This document shows positions 50,280 to 61,744 of a stretch of 64,000 nt of DNA, piece after piece. Source of the DNA: Paenibacillus cellulositrophicus (GTDB lineage: Bacteria; Bacillota; Bacilli; Paenibacillales; Paenibacillaceae). Numbering within the stretch: the stretch's first letter is position 1; each line of letters opens with the position of its first letter. Both the position numbers and the translations under genes were made by a program. The stretch lies in NCBI RefSeq assembly GCF_009363095.1, contig NZ_CP045295.1, forward strand, positions 3,894,001 through 3,958,000, written 5' to 3'. Under the pieces are notes generated by a model. That model saw only the letters and a program-made list of their open reading frames with translations. It did not search any database and was not told the origin of the DNA.

Positions 50280-50312
50280 GGCAGGAAGCGGCTGAGCGGA
50301 TTAAAGGGTAAG
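50249..50312 (+). repeat. 32-bp perfect tandem duplication
   Basis: The 32 bases 50249-50280 recur exactly at 50281-50312, and nine bases of a third copy follow (50313-50321). The first copy is the end of the epimerase gene including TAA; the second is non-coding. Confidence 0.9.
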
Positions 50313-50353
50313 GCAGGAAGCAGCAGACTTGCCGAGAATATATACTTCGTTTA

Positions 50354-50384
50354 TAAAAAGGTGCCTGGAGACAGGTGCCTTTTT
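50354..50384. terminator. Bidirectional terminator
   Basis: AAAAAGG-TG-CCTG pairs with CAGG-TG-CCTTTTT, separating the epimerase and marR genes. Confidence 0.8.
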
Positions 50385-50444
50385 CGCTTGCATTGAAAGG
50401 ACCATGTCTTCATGATCCTGAGATCATACGGCCGTTTCACATCA

Positions 50445-50882
50445 TTATTTATCCGTATAAAATACCAGGGAGTGCAGCACGTCCATCGCATGAACGATCT
50501 CCTGCAGATCCTTCTCGGAAGCGTCCTGCAGCCGGGTGAGGAACCGCGCGCCGATGTGGCCGAAGGCTTCTTGCATGACACGCTCCCCTTCGCCGGACAG
50601 GCGGACATACTGTTTGCGCCGGTCACTGGGGTCATCGTATTTTTCACATAACTGCTTGTCGCACAGCTTCTTGATTTCCCGGCTCGTATTCGGCATGGAC
50701 ATCTGCTGGCAGTCACTGATTTGGCTCAAGGTTACCGGCTGGCTTACGGCGATGTATTCGAGCATGCTGTACTGTACCGGCGTAATACCCTCGGGTTTGA
50801 TGCCTTGAGTCATTTCGTGCTTGACCTGATGTACGGCTGCCGTAAAAGCAATCAACTGGTCAAAAAGCTTATTTTCATCCAT
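50445..50882 (-). CDS. MarR-family regulator
   Basis: 145 aa winged-helix regulator (TPVQYSMLEYIAVSQPVTLS, MSMPNTSREIKKLCDKQL, wing DPSDRRKQYVRLSGEGE). It is divergent from a quinone reductase gene and a perfect palindrome TTATCAAATGATAA sits over the start site of that gene, the arrangement of redox- or quinone-sensing MarR repressors such as MhqR or YodB. Two cysteines (CQQM, CDKQLC) could be redox-active. Confidence 0.92.
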   Translation of the reverse strand: MDENKLFDQLIAFTAAVHQVKHEMTQGIKPEGITPVQYSMLEYIAVSQPVTLSQISDCQQMSMPNTSREIKKLCDKQLCEKYDDPSDRRKQYVRLSGEGERVMQEAFGHIGARFLTRLQDASEKDLQEIVHAMDVLHSLVFYTDK

Positions 50883-50941
50883 GATGTCACCACCTCTTCC
50901 TCACGAACATATCAAAATTATTATCAATAAACAATTATCAT

Positions 50942-50971
50942 TTGACAACTAAATTGCCGGCGTGGTAGGAT
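50942..50971 (+). promoter_or_regulatory. Promoter of the quinone reductase gene
   Basis: TTGACA (50942-50947), 18-bp spacer, TAGGAT (50966-50971). Confidence 0.6.
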
Positions 50972-50975
50972 TTTG

Positions 50976-50989
50976 TTATCAAATGATAA
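50976..50989. promoter_or_regulatory. Predicted MarR operator
   Basis: Perfect 14-bp palindrome TTATCA-AA-TGATAA just after the -10 element. TTATCA also occurs twice upstream (50918-50940 region). Confidence 0.65.
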
Positions 50990-51006
50990 GTAAATGGGGT
51001 GGCACG

Positions 51007-51594
51007 ATGAAGGTACTGGTCATTTACACGCATCCGAATCATCAAAGCTTAAGTTACTCGTTTCTGCAGAAAGTATTGGAAGGCAGCCGTGAGAATCCGG
51101 CGGTTTCGCAAATTCGAACGCTCGACCTCTATGAAGAGGGCTTTAATCCGGTTCTGATCTTCAATGAGACCAAACGGAGACGGGATATGCACAAGGACCC
51201 AGCATTGGAGAAGTATCGGGAGATGCTGCTGTGGGCGGATAAAATCGTCCTGGTCTACCCGATTTGGTGGGGCCGGCCGCCGGCCATGCTGCTCGGATTC
51301 ATCGACCAGATGTTTGCTTCGGGCTTCGCTTACAGGGACAAGGGCGGGTTGCTGCCGGAAGGGCTGCTGAAGGGCAGATCGGTCGTATGCATCTCCTCCA
51401 TGAAGGGGCCGGCGCTATATCCCCTGTTGTGGCTGAATAACGCACACAAAGTGCTGATGCGGAAGGCGCTGTTCCGGTTCGTGGGCATCAAGCGGGTTAA
51501 ATTTTTTGAGTTCGGAAATATGGAAAGTCCCAAGGGCAAGCATGAGGCGAAGCTGGACCGGGTGTATCGGTATTTTAGAACCGTTGCGCGTTGA
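51007..51594 (+). CDS. NAD(P)H-dependent quinone oxidoreductase (flavodoxin-like)
   Basis: 195 aa, cytosolic FAD/FMN reductase of the NQO1/KefF type: LVIYTHPNHQSLSYSFLQKV, DKIVLVYPIWWGRPPAMLLG and GFAYRDKGGLLPEGLLKGR. It reduces quinones by two electrons and so protects thiols. ATG 51007 follows GGGGTGG; upstream extension to 50962 would cross the operator. It is probably repressed by the divergent MarR. Confidence 0.9.
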   Translation: MKVLVIYTHPNHQSLSYSFLQKVLEGSRENPAVSQIRTLDLYEEGFNPVLIFNETKRRRDMHKDPALEKYREMLLWADKIVLVYPIWWGRPPAMLLGFIDQMFASGFAYRDKGGLLPEGLLKGRSVVCISSMKGPALYPLLWLNNAHKVLMRKALFRFVGIKRVKFFEFGNMESPKGKHEAKLDRVYRYFRTVAR

Positions 51595-51750
51595 CCGGGG
51601 ATGAAGCAGGAAGGCGAATGGGGATTTTTGCGGGAAGGCTTGAAATGGACCCCAAAATAGTTCAATATAAAGATATACGTAATTAAGAAAAATTGGGCCG
51701 CTGCGGCGGTCGGTTACAGTATACCAATCTATTGAACTAGGGGGATTCCC

Positions 51751-52812
51751 ATGGAAATAGGCATCAGTACCTTTGTGGAAACGACACCGGACGTAGAGAC
51801 GGGTGAGGTCATCAGCCACGCGCAGCGTCTGCGCGAAGTAGTTGAGGAAATTGTGCTTGCCGATCAGGTGGGGCTGGACGTATTCGGAGTAGGCGAGCAT
51901 CACCGGAAGGACTATGCCGCGTCCTCGCCGGCGCTCGTGCTGGCGGCGGCTGCGCCGCAGACCCGGCGAATCCGGCTCAGCAGTGCGGTCACGGTGCTGT
52001 CATCGGCCGACCCGGTGCGGGTCTTTCAGGATTTTGCCACGGTCGACGGGATTTCGAACGGACGCGCTGAAATTATGGCGGGCCGGGGGTCCTTTATCGA
52101 ATCGTTCCCGCTGTTCGGATACGATCTGAACGATTACGACGAGTTGTTTGACGAGAAGCTGGAGCTGCTGCTCAAAATCCGGTCCTCGGAAAAGGTGACC
52201 TGGGAGGGCCGCCACCGCCCAGCGATTCACAACCTGGGCGTGTATCCGCGCCCGGTTCAGGATCCGTTGCCCGTCTGGATCGGCAGCGGAGGCAACCAGG
52301 AGTCGGTCATCCGTGCCGGCCTCCTGGGCCTGCCGCTGGTGCTGGCCATTATCGGAGGCAGACCGACGCAGTTTGCGCCGCTGGTGGAGCTGTACAAGCG
52401 GGCGGCTGCCCACGCGGGCCACGACGTGTCGAAGCTGGCGGTGGGCTCCCATTCGCACGGCTTTATCGCCGAGGAGACGGAGAAGGCCGCCGACCTGTTC
52501 TTCCCCTCCACCCAGTACAGCATGAATGTGCTGGGACGGGAGCGGGGCTGGGGCCATTATGACCGCAACAGCTTCGACAACGCCCGCAGCTTCGAAGGCG
52601 CCCTGTACGTCGGCGATCCGGAGACGGTCGCCCGGAAGATCATCCATCTCCGCAAAAACGTGGGCGTTACGCGCTTTATGCTGCACGTGCCGGTCGGCTC
52701 CATGCCGCACCATCTCGTGATGCGCGCCATTGAGCTGCTCGGAACCGAGGTGGCGCCGCTCGTTCGCGAGGAGATTGCGAAATGGGAAGCCGCGGGAGAG
52801 CCGAAGGAGTAA
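51751..52812 (+). CDS. LLM-class (luciferase-like) flavin-dependent oxidoreductase
   Basis: 353 aa TIM-barrel monooxygenase using reduced FMN from a partner reductase: DVFGVGEHHRKDYAASSPAL, RIRLSSAVTVLSSADPVRVF, NGRAEIMAGRGSFIESFPLF and PLPVWIGSGGNQESVI. Substrate not assignable. AGGGGG precedes the ATG. It is downstream of the quinone reductase but separated by 156 bp. Confidence 0.92.
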   Translation: MEIGISTFVETTPDVETGEVISHAQRLREVVEEIVLADQVGLDVFGVGEHHRKDYAASSPALVLAAAAPQTRRIRLSSAVTVLSSADPVRVFQDFATVDGISNGRAEIMAGRGSFIESFPLFGYDLNDYDELFDEKLELLLKIRSSEKVTWEGRHRPAIHNLGVYPRPVQDPLPVWIGSGGNQESVIRAGLLGLPLVLAIIGGRPTQFAPLVELYKRAAAHAGHDVSKLAVGSHSHGFIAEETEKAADLFFPSTQYSMNVLGRERGWGHYDRNSFDNARSFEGALYVGDPETVARKIIHLRKNVGVTRFMLHVPVGSMPHHLVMRAIELLGTEVAPLVREEIAKWEAAGEPKE

Positions 52813-52999
52813 GGCCTGCAGCCGGGGGCTCGCGGGTATGCGAGCAGCGGAAGGAATCACGTGGCTGGCGAACCGGGCACCAGGCAATTGTGCTCAGGCG
52901 TGATAGCAAGCCGCGGGCACGCAGGCGTCTAGAGTAAATGGCTTAACGTAGCGCTTCAGTGCCACCAGCTACTGCATGCCCACACATTACAATAATCAT

Positions 53000-53032
53000 A
53001 AAAAAGAGGGGGTTTTGTCCCCCTCTTTTTTT
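53000..53032. terminator. Bidirectional terminator
   Basis: AAAAAAGAGGGGG / CCCCCTCTTTTTTT with loop TTTTGT, between convergent genes. Confidence 0.9.
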
Positions 53033-53066
53033 ATGCTCAGGCTGAGGCTGCCAGCCACACGTCCCC

Positions 53067-56690
<3,624 letters not shown>

Positions 56691-56728
56691 CCGCGTCTAC
56701 CCCTTCCGTTATCATTCTTGAAAAGCAA

Positions 56729-57097
56729 TCAATCTTGATCTGCCTCAAGCCGATTTATCGCATCGGTCAGGTACTGGCCGAAGGCCCGTTTGGTGGGCTC
56801 GTCCAATTCATCCACTGTGGAAAGAGATTGCTTAAGGTATCGGAAGTTATCCGTCAGCGTACGCGTTTCCATGCCGTAAGTGTTCAGAATACCATTCAGC
56901 CAAACGGCATAATCGCTAAATACCCGTGAATCACCAAGTTCGAGTGCCGTTTCCAGATGACGCATGTGATGCGCATTATCATCTTTGCATTTCTGCACTC
57001 CTTTCTCGCCGTACCGGTTCATGAGTGAAGGGTCGGCTTCGTAAATCAGCTGCGTCACCCGATCGATCAATCGTTCGTAAGTGCCGGCTTGTTTCAT
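56729..57097 (-). CDS. Small helical protein, possible companion of the B12 sensor
   Basis: 122 aa, entirely helical in appearance, no signal peptide. The block RYGEKGVQKCKDDNAHHMRHLETALELGDSR continues into a YAVWLNGILNTYGMETRTL helix; from memory a similar pattern occurs next to or fused with B12-binding and other sensory domains in actinobacteria, but I cannot name the family. The start overlaps the ABM gene stop (ATGA), so they form an operon divergent from the B12-binding protein. Confidence 0.6.
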   Translation of the reverse strand: MKQAGTYERLIDRVTQLIYEADPSLMNRYGEKGVQKCKDDNAHHMRHLETALELGDSRVFSDYAVWLNGILNTYGMETRTLTDNFRYLKQSLSTVDELDEPTKRAFGQYLTDAINRLEADQD

Positions 57098-57399
57098 TGG
57101 GCGACCACCTTGTATTTGCTGACCTGTGGGATGATCGCTGCCAGCTCCTGATCCGGGTACTGCTTCTCCAGCTCATGGACCCGCTTGAAATCTTCCCCCC
57201 TGGCCCAGCGGAGGTAGTCCTCCTTGGTTTCCCAAGTGATTTGTACCGTCAGCTCATGAGGCTTGCGTTCATTCTGCAGCAGCATGAAAGAGTGAAAGCC
57301 TGGGGCCCGATCCACCAACTTGGATCTGTGGTTGTAAATATGGATAACTTCGTCGGCCTTATCGGCGGGGACAACGACAGTTGAGTGAACGATATACAT
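57094..57399 (-). CDS. Antibiotic biosynthesis monooxygenase (ABM) domain protein
   Basis: 101-aa dimeric alpha/beta-barrel of the ABM/HmoB/IsdG superfamily (VVVPADKADEVIHIYNHRS, APGFHSFMLLQNERKPHELT, TWETKEDYLRWARGEDFKRV). Members degrade haem or oxidise polyketides without cofactors. The Asn/Trp/His trio of haem-degrading IsdG is only partly visible, so the substrate is open. AAGGAGG is seven bases from the ATG. Confidence 0.85.
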   Translation of the reverse strand: MYIVHSTVVVPADKADEVIHIYNHRSKLVDRAPGFHSFMLLQNERKPHELTVQITWETKEDYLRWARGEDFKRVHELEKQYPDQELAAIIPQVSKYKVVAQ

Positions 57400-57647
57400 G
57401 CATGTTCCTCCTTGCCTCTCAGATGAGGGCTAATTATATTATAATAAAGATCATGGGTATAATCTCCCAAAGTTTTCAAGTCTTTCATTTTTTATTTGTG
57501 TTCATCGTAGAGGAACAGGCCCAAGGTCGTCAAATTCGACAAAACCTGTGTTGAATCTACATTTCCTTCTGTTCGTATGGATGATAGTATATAAGACTGA
57601 TATATAAATTGTTATCTATAACCGACGGAAAAGGAGGCTGCCGCTGC

Positions 57648-58307
57648 ATGAATATGGGCATGGAACAGCTCGCTGAACAATTGATTGGCGGAAAGACAGA
57701 AGAATGCTGGGACAGCCTTGTGGAGCAAGTTGAGTCCGGCAGGAACAGCCTGTATATCTACGAGCAGTGGCTGGCGCCGGCCATGCGATACGTCGGTTCG
57801 TTGTGGGAGCAAAATTTAATAACGGTGGCTGATGAGCATCTGGCCTCAGGCGTCTGCGAAATATTGATGACCCGGTATGCCGCACTAGTGAAGCCGGAAC
57901 AGCCCAATGGAAGAAGAGGCATGTTTCTGTGTGTAGAAGAAGAAGCGCATTATTTCGGTCTGAAAATGGTATCGGCCCTCTTCGAAGAGCGCGGGTTCGC
58001 CACCCGGTTTTACGGTCCGAATCTGCCCCTGAAGGACGCCCTTCTTGGTGCCATGCACTGGAAGCCCGATGTGATCGGCCTTTCGGTCTCTATCGTGTAT
58101 CATTTACCCAAGTTAAAGCAGTATGTTAACGCGCTCGGGAGCCTGCCTGGCAGTCCTGCGGTCATTATTGGGGGCCGCGTGATCGAACCGTACGGAATTG
58201 ATCAGGGCTTGGCCGATCAGGCAGTGTTTGTGCCAACGTTACTCGAATTAAACGATTGGATCGATTCCTATTTATTCGCTGATGCGACGCAGCAGATCGT
58301 GAGGTAA
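57648..58307 (+). CDS. Cobalamin-binding sensor protein, CarH/LitR-like without HTH
   Basis: 219 aa. N-terminal four-helix bundle with W53-x9-E63-H64 (LWEQNLITVADEHLASG), the Wx9EH motif that caps adenosylcobalamin in light-sensing CarH and LitR. C-terminal B12-binding fold with E99-A-H101-Y-F-G104 in place of DxHxxG, then DVIGLSVSI and VIIGGRVI. The MerR-type DNA-binding domain of CarH is missing, so any signal must go to a partner. The start is ATG 57648 behind AAGGAGG. A PAS-like protein follows after nine bases. Confidence 0.88.
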   Translation: MNMGMEQLAEQLIGGKTEECWDSLVEQVESGRNSLYIYEQWLAPAMRYVGSLWEQNLITVADEHLASGVCEILMTRYAALVKPEQPNGRRGMFLCVEEEAHYFGLKMVSALFEERGFATRFYGPNLPLKDALLGAMHWKPDVIGLSVSIVYHLPKLKQYVNALGSLPGSPAVIIGGRVIEPYGIDQGLADQAVFVPTLLELNDWIDSYLFADATQQIVR

Positions 58308-58316
58308 TGACCGTCC

Positions 58317-58898
58317 ATGGACATGACGCAAATACCGGTCCCTTATTTTTGCATTGACCGGGATTATCATATTTTAACCGCCTCCGGTCAGGCCGAAGCG
58401 ATATTCGCTGAAGCCGGCTCCTTGCTCGATCTGATCGACGAGGGCTCGGTGGGCAAAGCGACGGCCTACATTGCTCCTTCCCATGCTAATGTGAAGGTGG
58501 AGCTGATTATGAAGACCCGTTCCGCCCCGCTTGATTTGGTTGACGTCTATCAGTCCTGGGACGAAGTAGGGACAGGACATATCGTCTGCATCTGTCAGAG
58601 CCGGGAGTTCCAGATGGTGACGGAGCAGCTCCATAGGCTGCACGAGGACTTAAAGGAGCCCGAGCGGAAACATTCCGCGGTGAAGGCCCCTTCTGGCGGG
58701 GGAGCCGTGACGATGCGGATCCGCGAACTTTCCGCCGCGCTGACTACGATCCGAGAGCTGGTGGATCTGCTGTATCCCAGCCTGCTGGAGATGAACCAAA
58801 CCGTCTATGCGGACATTATCAAGCAGCAGATCGACCGGGCGCTGCAGGATGCGGCGGCAGGTTATCCGCAGGCCGGCAAGCGTTGGCCCGGCAGATGA
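58317..58898 (+). CDS. PAS-like protein partnered with the B12 sensor
   Basis: 193 aa, cytosolic. Residues ~1-105 resemble a short PAS domain (VPYFCIDRDYHILTASGQAE, SLLDLIDEGS, VELIMKTRSAPLDLVDVYQS). A charged linker follows (KEPERKHSAVKAP), then a C-terminal helical bundle (IRELSAALTTIRELVDLLYP). No kinase or output domain is seen. It lies nine bases after the B12 gene and is probably its effector or adaptor. Confidence 0.7.
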   Translation: MDMTQIPVPYFCIDRDYHILTASGQAEAIFAEAGSLLDLIDEGSVGKATAYIAPSHANVKVELIMKTRSAPLDLVDVYQSWDEVGTGHIVCICQSREFQMVTEQLHRLHEDLKEPERKHSAVKAPSGGGAVTMRIRELSAALTTIRELVDLLYPSLLEMNQTVYADIIKQQIDRALQDAAAGYPQAGKRWPGR

Positions 58899-58916
58899 AC
58901 TGGCAGAGGAGCTGAC

Positions 58917-58955
58917 GAGAAACCCCGTCTTTAGGAGACGCGGGTTTCTTTTTTT
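58917..58955 (+). terminator. Terminator of the B12-sensor operon
   Basis: AGAAACCC-C-GTCT pairs with AGAC-GC-GGGTTTCT, tail of eight T. Confidence 0.9.
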
Positions 58956-59120
58956 ATAACCGGAACATGATGACTTGATTAAAATGGGAACCATATTTTT
59001 TTGAGAATATGGGCATCAAGGCCTTTCTGGCGAGGGCTCCCTATAAATGGTCATATTCCCCTTTCGACTTCGGATGCAGGTGAATAGGATAAAGGAATGA
59101 AGTGGGAAGGAGGAATAGGC

Positions 59121-59477
59121 ATGATGCTGATCCAATCACCATCGGCTGATACGTGCAGATCGTATGTCGGTAAGCACGTTTGTGCGGTTCTTAAGGATGG
59201 TACGCAAGTGTATGGCACGATTAAGGGAGTTTCGGATCATGGACTGGAGCTCGGCGATGCTGCTCCCCGTGCGACCATTCTATCCACGAACCCCGGAAAA
59301 GCCAGCAAGCAGCTAAGCGAGCTGCAGCAAAAAGCCAAGACATCCAGCTATCCGGGATACGGTCCTTACGGCCGCGGCTATGGCTACGGCTACGGCTACG
59401 GTTACCCGCCAGGATACGGGGCTTTGGCCTGGACTTCCATTGCTTTATTATTCCTGATACCGTTCCTCTTCATCTAA
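59121..59477 (+). CDS. Small protein with Sm-like motif and Gly/Tyr-rich segment
   Basis: 118 aa. N-terminal ~65 residues have a short beta-barrel-like motif VGKHVCAVLKDGTQVYGTIK with GVSDHGLELGDAA. A Gly/Tyr-rich low-complexity run follows (GRGYGYGYGYGYPPGYG) and the chain ends in a hydrophobic segment (WTSIALLFLIPFLFI), possibly a tail anchor. The KDGTQ motif recurs in the gene at 60404. Composition resembles spore-coat or surface proteins; function unknown. AGGAGG precedes ATG 59121. Confidence 0.7.
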   Translation: MMLIQSPSADTCRSYVGKHVCAVLKDGTQVYGTIKGVSDHGLELGDAAPRATILSTNPGKASKQLSELQQKAKTSSYPGYGPYGRGYGYGYGYGYPPGYGALAWTSIALLFLIPFLFI

Positions 59478-59639
59478 ATAGAACAGACGATATATATACT
59501 GGCGCTTCGCTGGATGTGAACTGATCTCTGCAGACGATAGGGAATGCAGGGGTCTTTTTTTAAAAGGAGAACGGGAGACCTGTCCGTCCGCCATGGCGGG
59601 CCGAGGACCGGACGGAGTGCCTGATGGAGGCGAAAAACG

Positions 59640-60386
59640 TTGAAGTACTTTGATATGTTGGCTGCGCTGGGTGAAGGGGCTGCTCATCCAGGCGGCTTTG
59701 ACAGCACCTTGGCACTCCTTGAGCGCGATGCCATACCGGCCGGGGCGAATATTCTGGAGGTAGGCTGCGGAACCGGGAGAACGGCCTGTCACTTGGCGAA
59801 AATGGGCTACCGGGTAACCGCTGTAGATGTACATCACGGCATGATCGGAAAAGCCCGCCGGCGTTCCGAGGCCATGGAGGTGGAGGTCGACTTCCGGATT
59901 GCGGATGCCGCCTCACTTCCGTTTGAAGCCGGCGGGTTCGATGTCGTTTTTGTCGAATCGGTTACCTTATTTGTGGACATTCCGGCTGCCTTGAAGGAAT
60001 ATCACCGCGTGCTCAAGGACGGCGGATTGTTATATGACCGGGAAATGGTCCGGAAGCAGGACCATCCGGGGCTGAAGGAAGCGTCGCAGGAGCTATACGG
60101 CGCCCGGGACATTCCTTCCTTGGAAGAATGGGAGCAGCTATTGAAGCAGGCGGGTTTCCGCAGTCTGGACGCGCGGCTTCCTTCGGACCGTTTGGCTTCG
60201 CTGCAGGAGCAGGGAGTGAGCATATCCTTTGATCCATACCAAATGTTCGATATGGAGTGGCTGGACGATCCGGCAGCGCTGCAGCTGCTGCAAAGGAATC
60301 ATCAGTTCTATGAAGAGTTCGGCGATGTATTGTCTTATGCGGTATGGATCGGAGGCAAGGGATTGGCGGGCGGATCAGATAGCTGA
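59640..60386 (+). CDS. Class I SAM-dependent methyltransferase
   Basis: 248 aa, cytosolic. AdoMet loop ILEVGCGTGRTACHLAKMGY, acidic strand VTAVDVHHGMI, then DFRIADAASLPFEAGGFDVV and VLKDGGLLYDREMV. A UbiE/ArsM-like core with no clear substrate. TTG start nine bases after GGAGG. It lies between two genes that share the KDGTQ motif and is 17 bp before the second, so those two are probably co-transcribed. Confidence 0.9.
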   Translation: MKYFDMLAALGEGAAHPGGFDSTLALLERDAIPAGANILEVGCGTGRTACHLAKMGYRVTAVDVHHGMIGKARRRSEAMEVEVDFRIADAASLPFEAGGFDVVFVESVTLFVDIPAALKEYHRVLKDGGLLYDREMVRKQDHPGLKEASQELYGARDIPSLEEWEQLLKQAGFRSLDARLPSDRLASLQEQGVSISFDPYQMFDMEWLDDPAALQLLQRNHQFYEEFGDVLSYAVWIGGKGLAGGSDS

Positions 60387-60403
60387 AAAGCGAGGTGAGA
60401 TTC

Positions 60404-60772
60404 ATGAAGCAGGAGTATGTTGTCGATCCTAAACAAGCGGCCCAGTTGCTGGGGCAGCCGGTTTGGGTGGTACTCAAGGATGGTACGCAGTACGTAGGCT
60501 ACGTAACGGGTATTGAGAACGGGCAGGTTGTACTGTCCGCAGCCAGAGGATGGTCGAAGATGACAGGCCCGCCGACACGGGATAAAGAAGTGCAGGTATC
60601 CGGCATCTTCAGCGCCTTGTTTGGCGGGGGCCGTCAGGGAAATGCGCAGCGCCAGGCAGACGGTCAATCCGGAGGGCTCATGGGCATGTTCGGCCAGATT
60701 ATCCCGAATATTCGGGTGGGCATGAATATGCTGAAGATGATTATGCCGCTGATGGGGGCTTTTAAAATCTAA
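60404..60772 (+). CDS. Small protein with Sm-like motif, paralogue of 59121
   Basis: 122 aa. The motif LGQPVWVVLKDGTQYVGYVT plus GIENGQVVLSAARG matches the N-terminus of the protein at 59121, after which comes a Gly/Gln-rich linker (FGGGRQGNAQRQADGQSGG) and a Met/Ile-rich hydrophobic C-terminus (MLKMIMPLMGAFKI). GAGGTGA precedes ATG 60404; GTG 60395 overlaps it. Function unknown; both proteins share the order barrel, low-complexity linker, hydrophobic tail. Confidence 0.7.
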   Translation: MKQEYVVDPKQAAQLLGQPVWVVLKDGTQYVGYVTGIENGQVVLSAARGWSKMTGPPTRDKEVQVSGIFSALFGGGRQGNAQRQADGQSGGLMGMFGQIIPNIRVGMNMLKMIMPLMGAFKI

Positions 60773-60819
60773 CGGGGGGGCGAGCAGCATGCGATCCTCC
60801 TGGGAGCTCTGTGGAACAC

Positions 60820-60851
60820 AAGGCCATTCCGTGTGGGAATGGTCTTTTTTT
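60820..60851 (+). terminator. Terminator after the 60404 gene
   Basis: GGCCATTCC / GGAATGGTC stem with GTGTG loop, followed by T7. Confidence 0.85.
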
Positions 60852-60919
60852 GTAGTTTCGGCCAGCGGGAAGCCGATGTAAAATGAAGGAAAAAGACGGT
60901 TGGAAAGGATGTTTCGAGC

Positions 60920-61702
60920 ATGGACACCAGAGCGTGTGGGATCGAAGAAATACGAGAACTTCTGCAGGAGTACATAAAAGGGCTGTCTTCACCGTTTGAT
61001 ACCTTTCACGAGCAGTATATTCTGGCCTCGCAATTTTATATCATCCTGTCTGAAAACGCGTCGATAGGATATTACGCCATTCATGATCACAGTCTGCTGA
61101 CGCAGTTTTACCTGCGCCGGCCTCACCAGAGGCATGTGCAGATTCTACTGCGGCGGGTGCTGGAAGAGCATCAGGTGAGTGAGGTGTTCGTGTCGACGGG
61201 AGATGAGCTGCTGCTTAGCTTGGCACTGGACCATGACATGGCTATCGCCAAGCAGGCCTATTTCTTTCAGGACAGCGGGTTAGACCTGACGAGTGATCCA
61301 GGTTCGGACCCGGGCATGTTACGTCCCGCAGAGCTTGCCGATCTGGAGGACATCCAGCGGGTATGCGGAGACTTTCTGGGTTCTGTCGCATTACGCATTC
61401 AAAAGGGAGAGCTCTTTACCTGTTATCGGGGCCGTGAGCTGCTGGGAGTCGGCATTGTGGAGCGCTCGGTCTTAATCGACGGCACCGCCAGTATAGGCAT
61501 GTTTACGAACGAGTTGTACCGCCATCAGGGAATAGGGCGAAGCATTATTTTGTGGCTGAAAGCTTGGTGCCATGCACAGGGGATCCGGCCGCTCAGCGGC
61601 TGCTGGTATTACAACGAGGCGTCCAAGAGGACGCTGGAAAGCGCAGGGATGGTGACCCGCACCCGGCTGCTGAGGATGAAGGTTGAGGGGCAGGAGGGGT
61701 AA
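60920..61702 (+). CDS. GNAT-family N-acetyltransferase, two-domain
   Basis: 260 aa. Residues ~1-125 are a degenerate GNAT-like half (SQFYIILSENASIGYYAIHD). The catalytic GNAT domain is C-terminal: LRPAELADLEDIQRVCGDFL, GRELLGVGIVERSVLI, acetyl-CoA loop NELYRHQGIGRSIILWLKAW and YYNEASKRTLESAGM. Acceptor unknown. Single gene between two terminators. Confidence 0.88.
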   Translation: MDTRACGIEEIRELLQEYIKGLSSPFDTFHEQYILASQFYIILSENASIGYYAIHDHSLLTQFYLRRPHQRHVQILLRRVLEEHQVSEVFVSTGDELLLSLALDHDMAIAKQAYFFQDSGLDLTSDPGSDPGMLRPAELADLEDIQRVCGDFLGSVALRIQKGELFTCYRGRELLGVGIVERSVLIDGTASIGMFTNELYRHQGIGRSIILWLKAWCHAQGIRPLSGCWYYNEASKRTLESAGMVTRTRLLRMKVEGQEG

Positions 61703-61706
61703 ATGG

Positions 61707-61737
61707 AAAAACGGCCAAGGATGTTGGCCGTTTTTTT
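61707..61737. terminator. Bidirectional terminator
   Basis: AAAAACGGCCAA / TTGGCCGTTTTTTT with GGATG loop, between the GNAT gene and the convergent SLH gene. Confidence 0.9.
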
Positions 61738-61744
61738 GTGTGCG

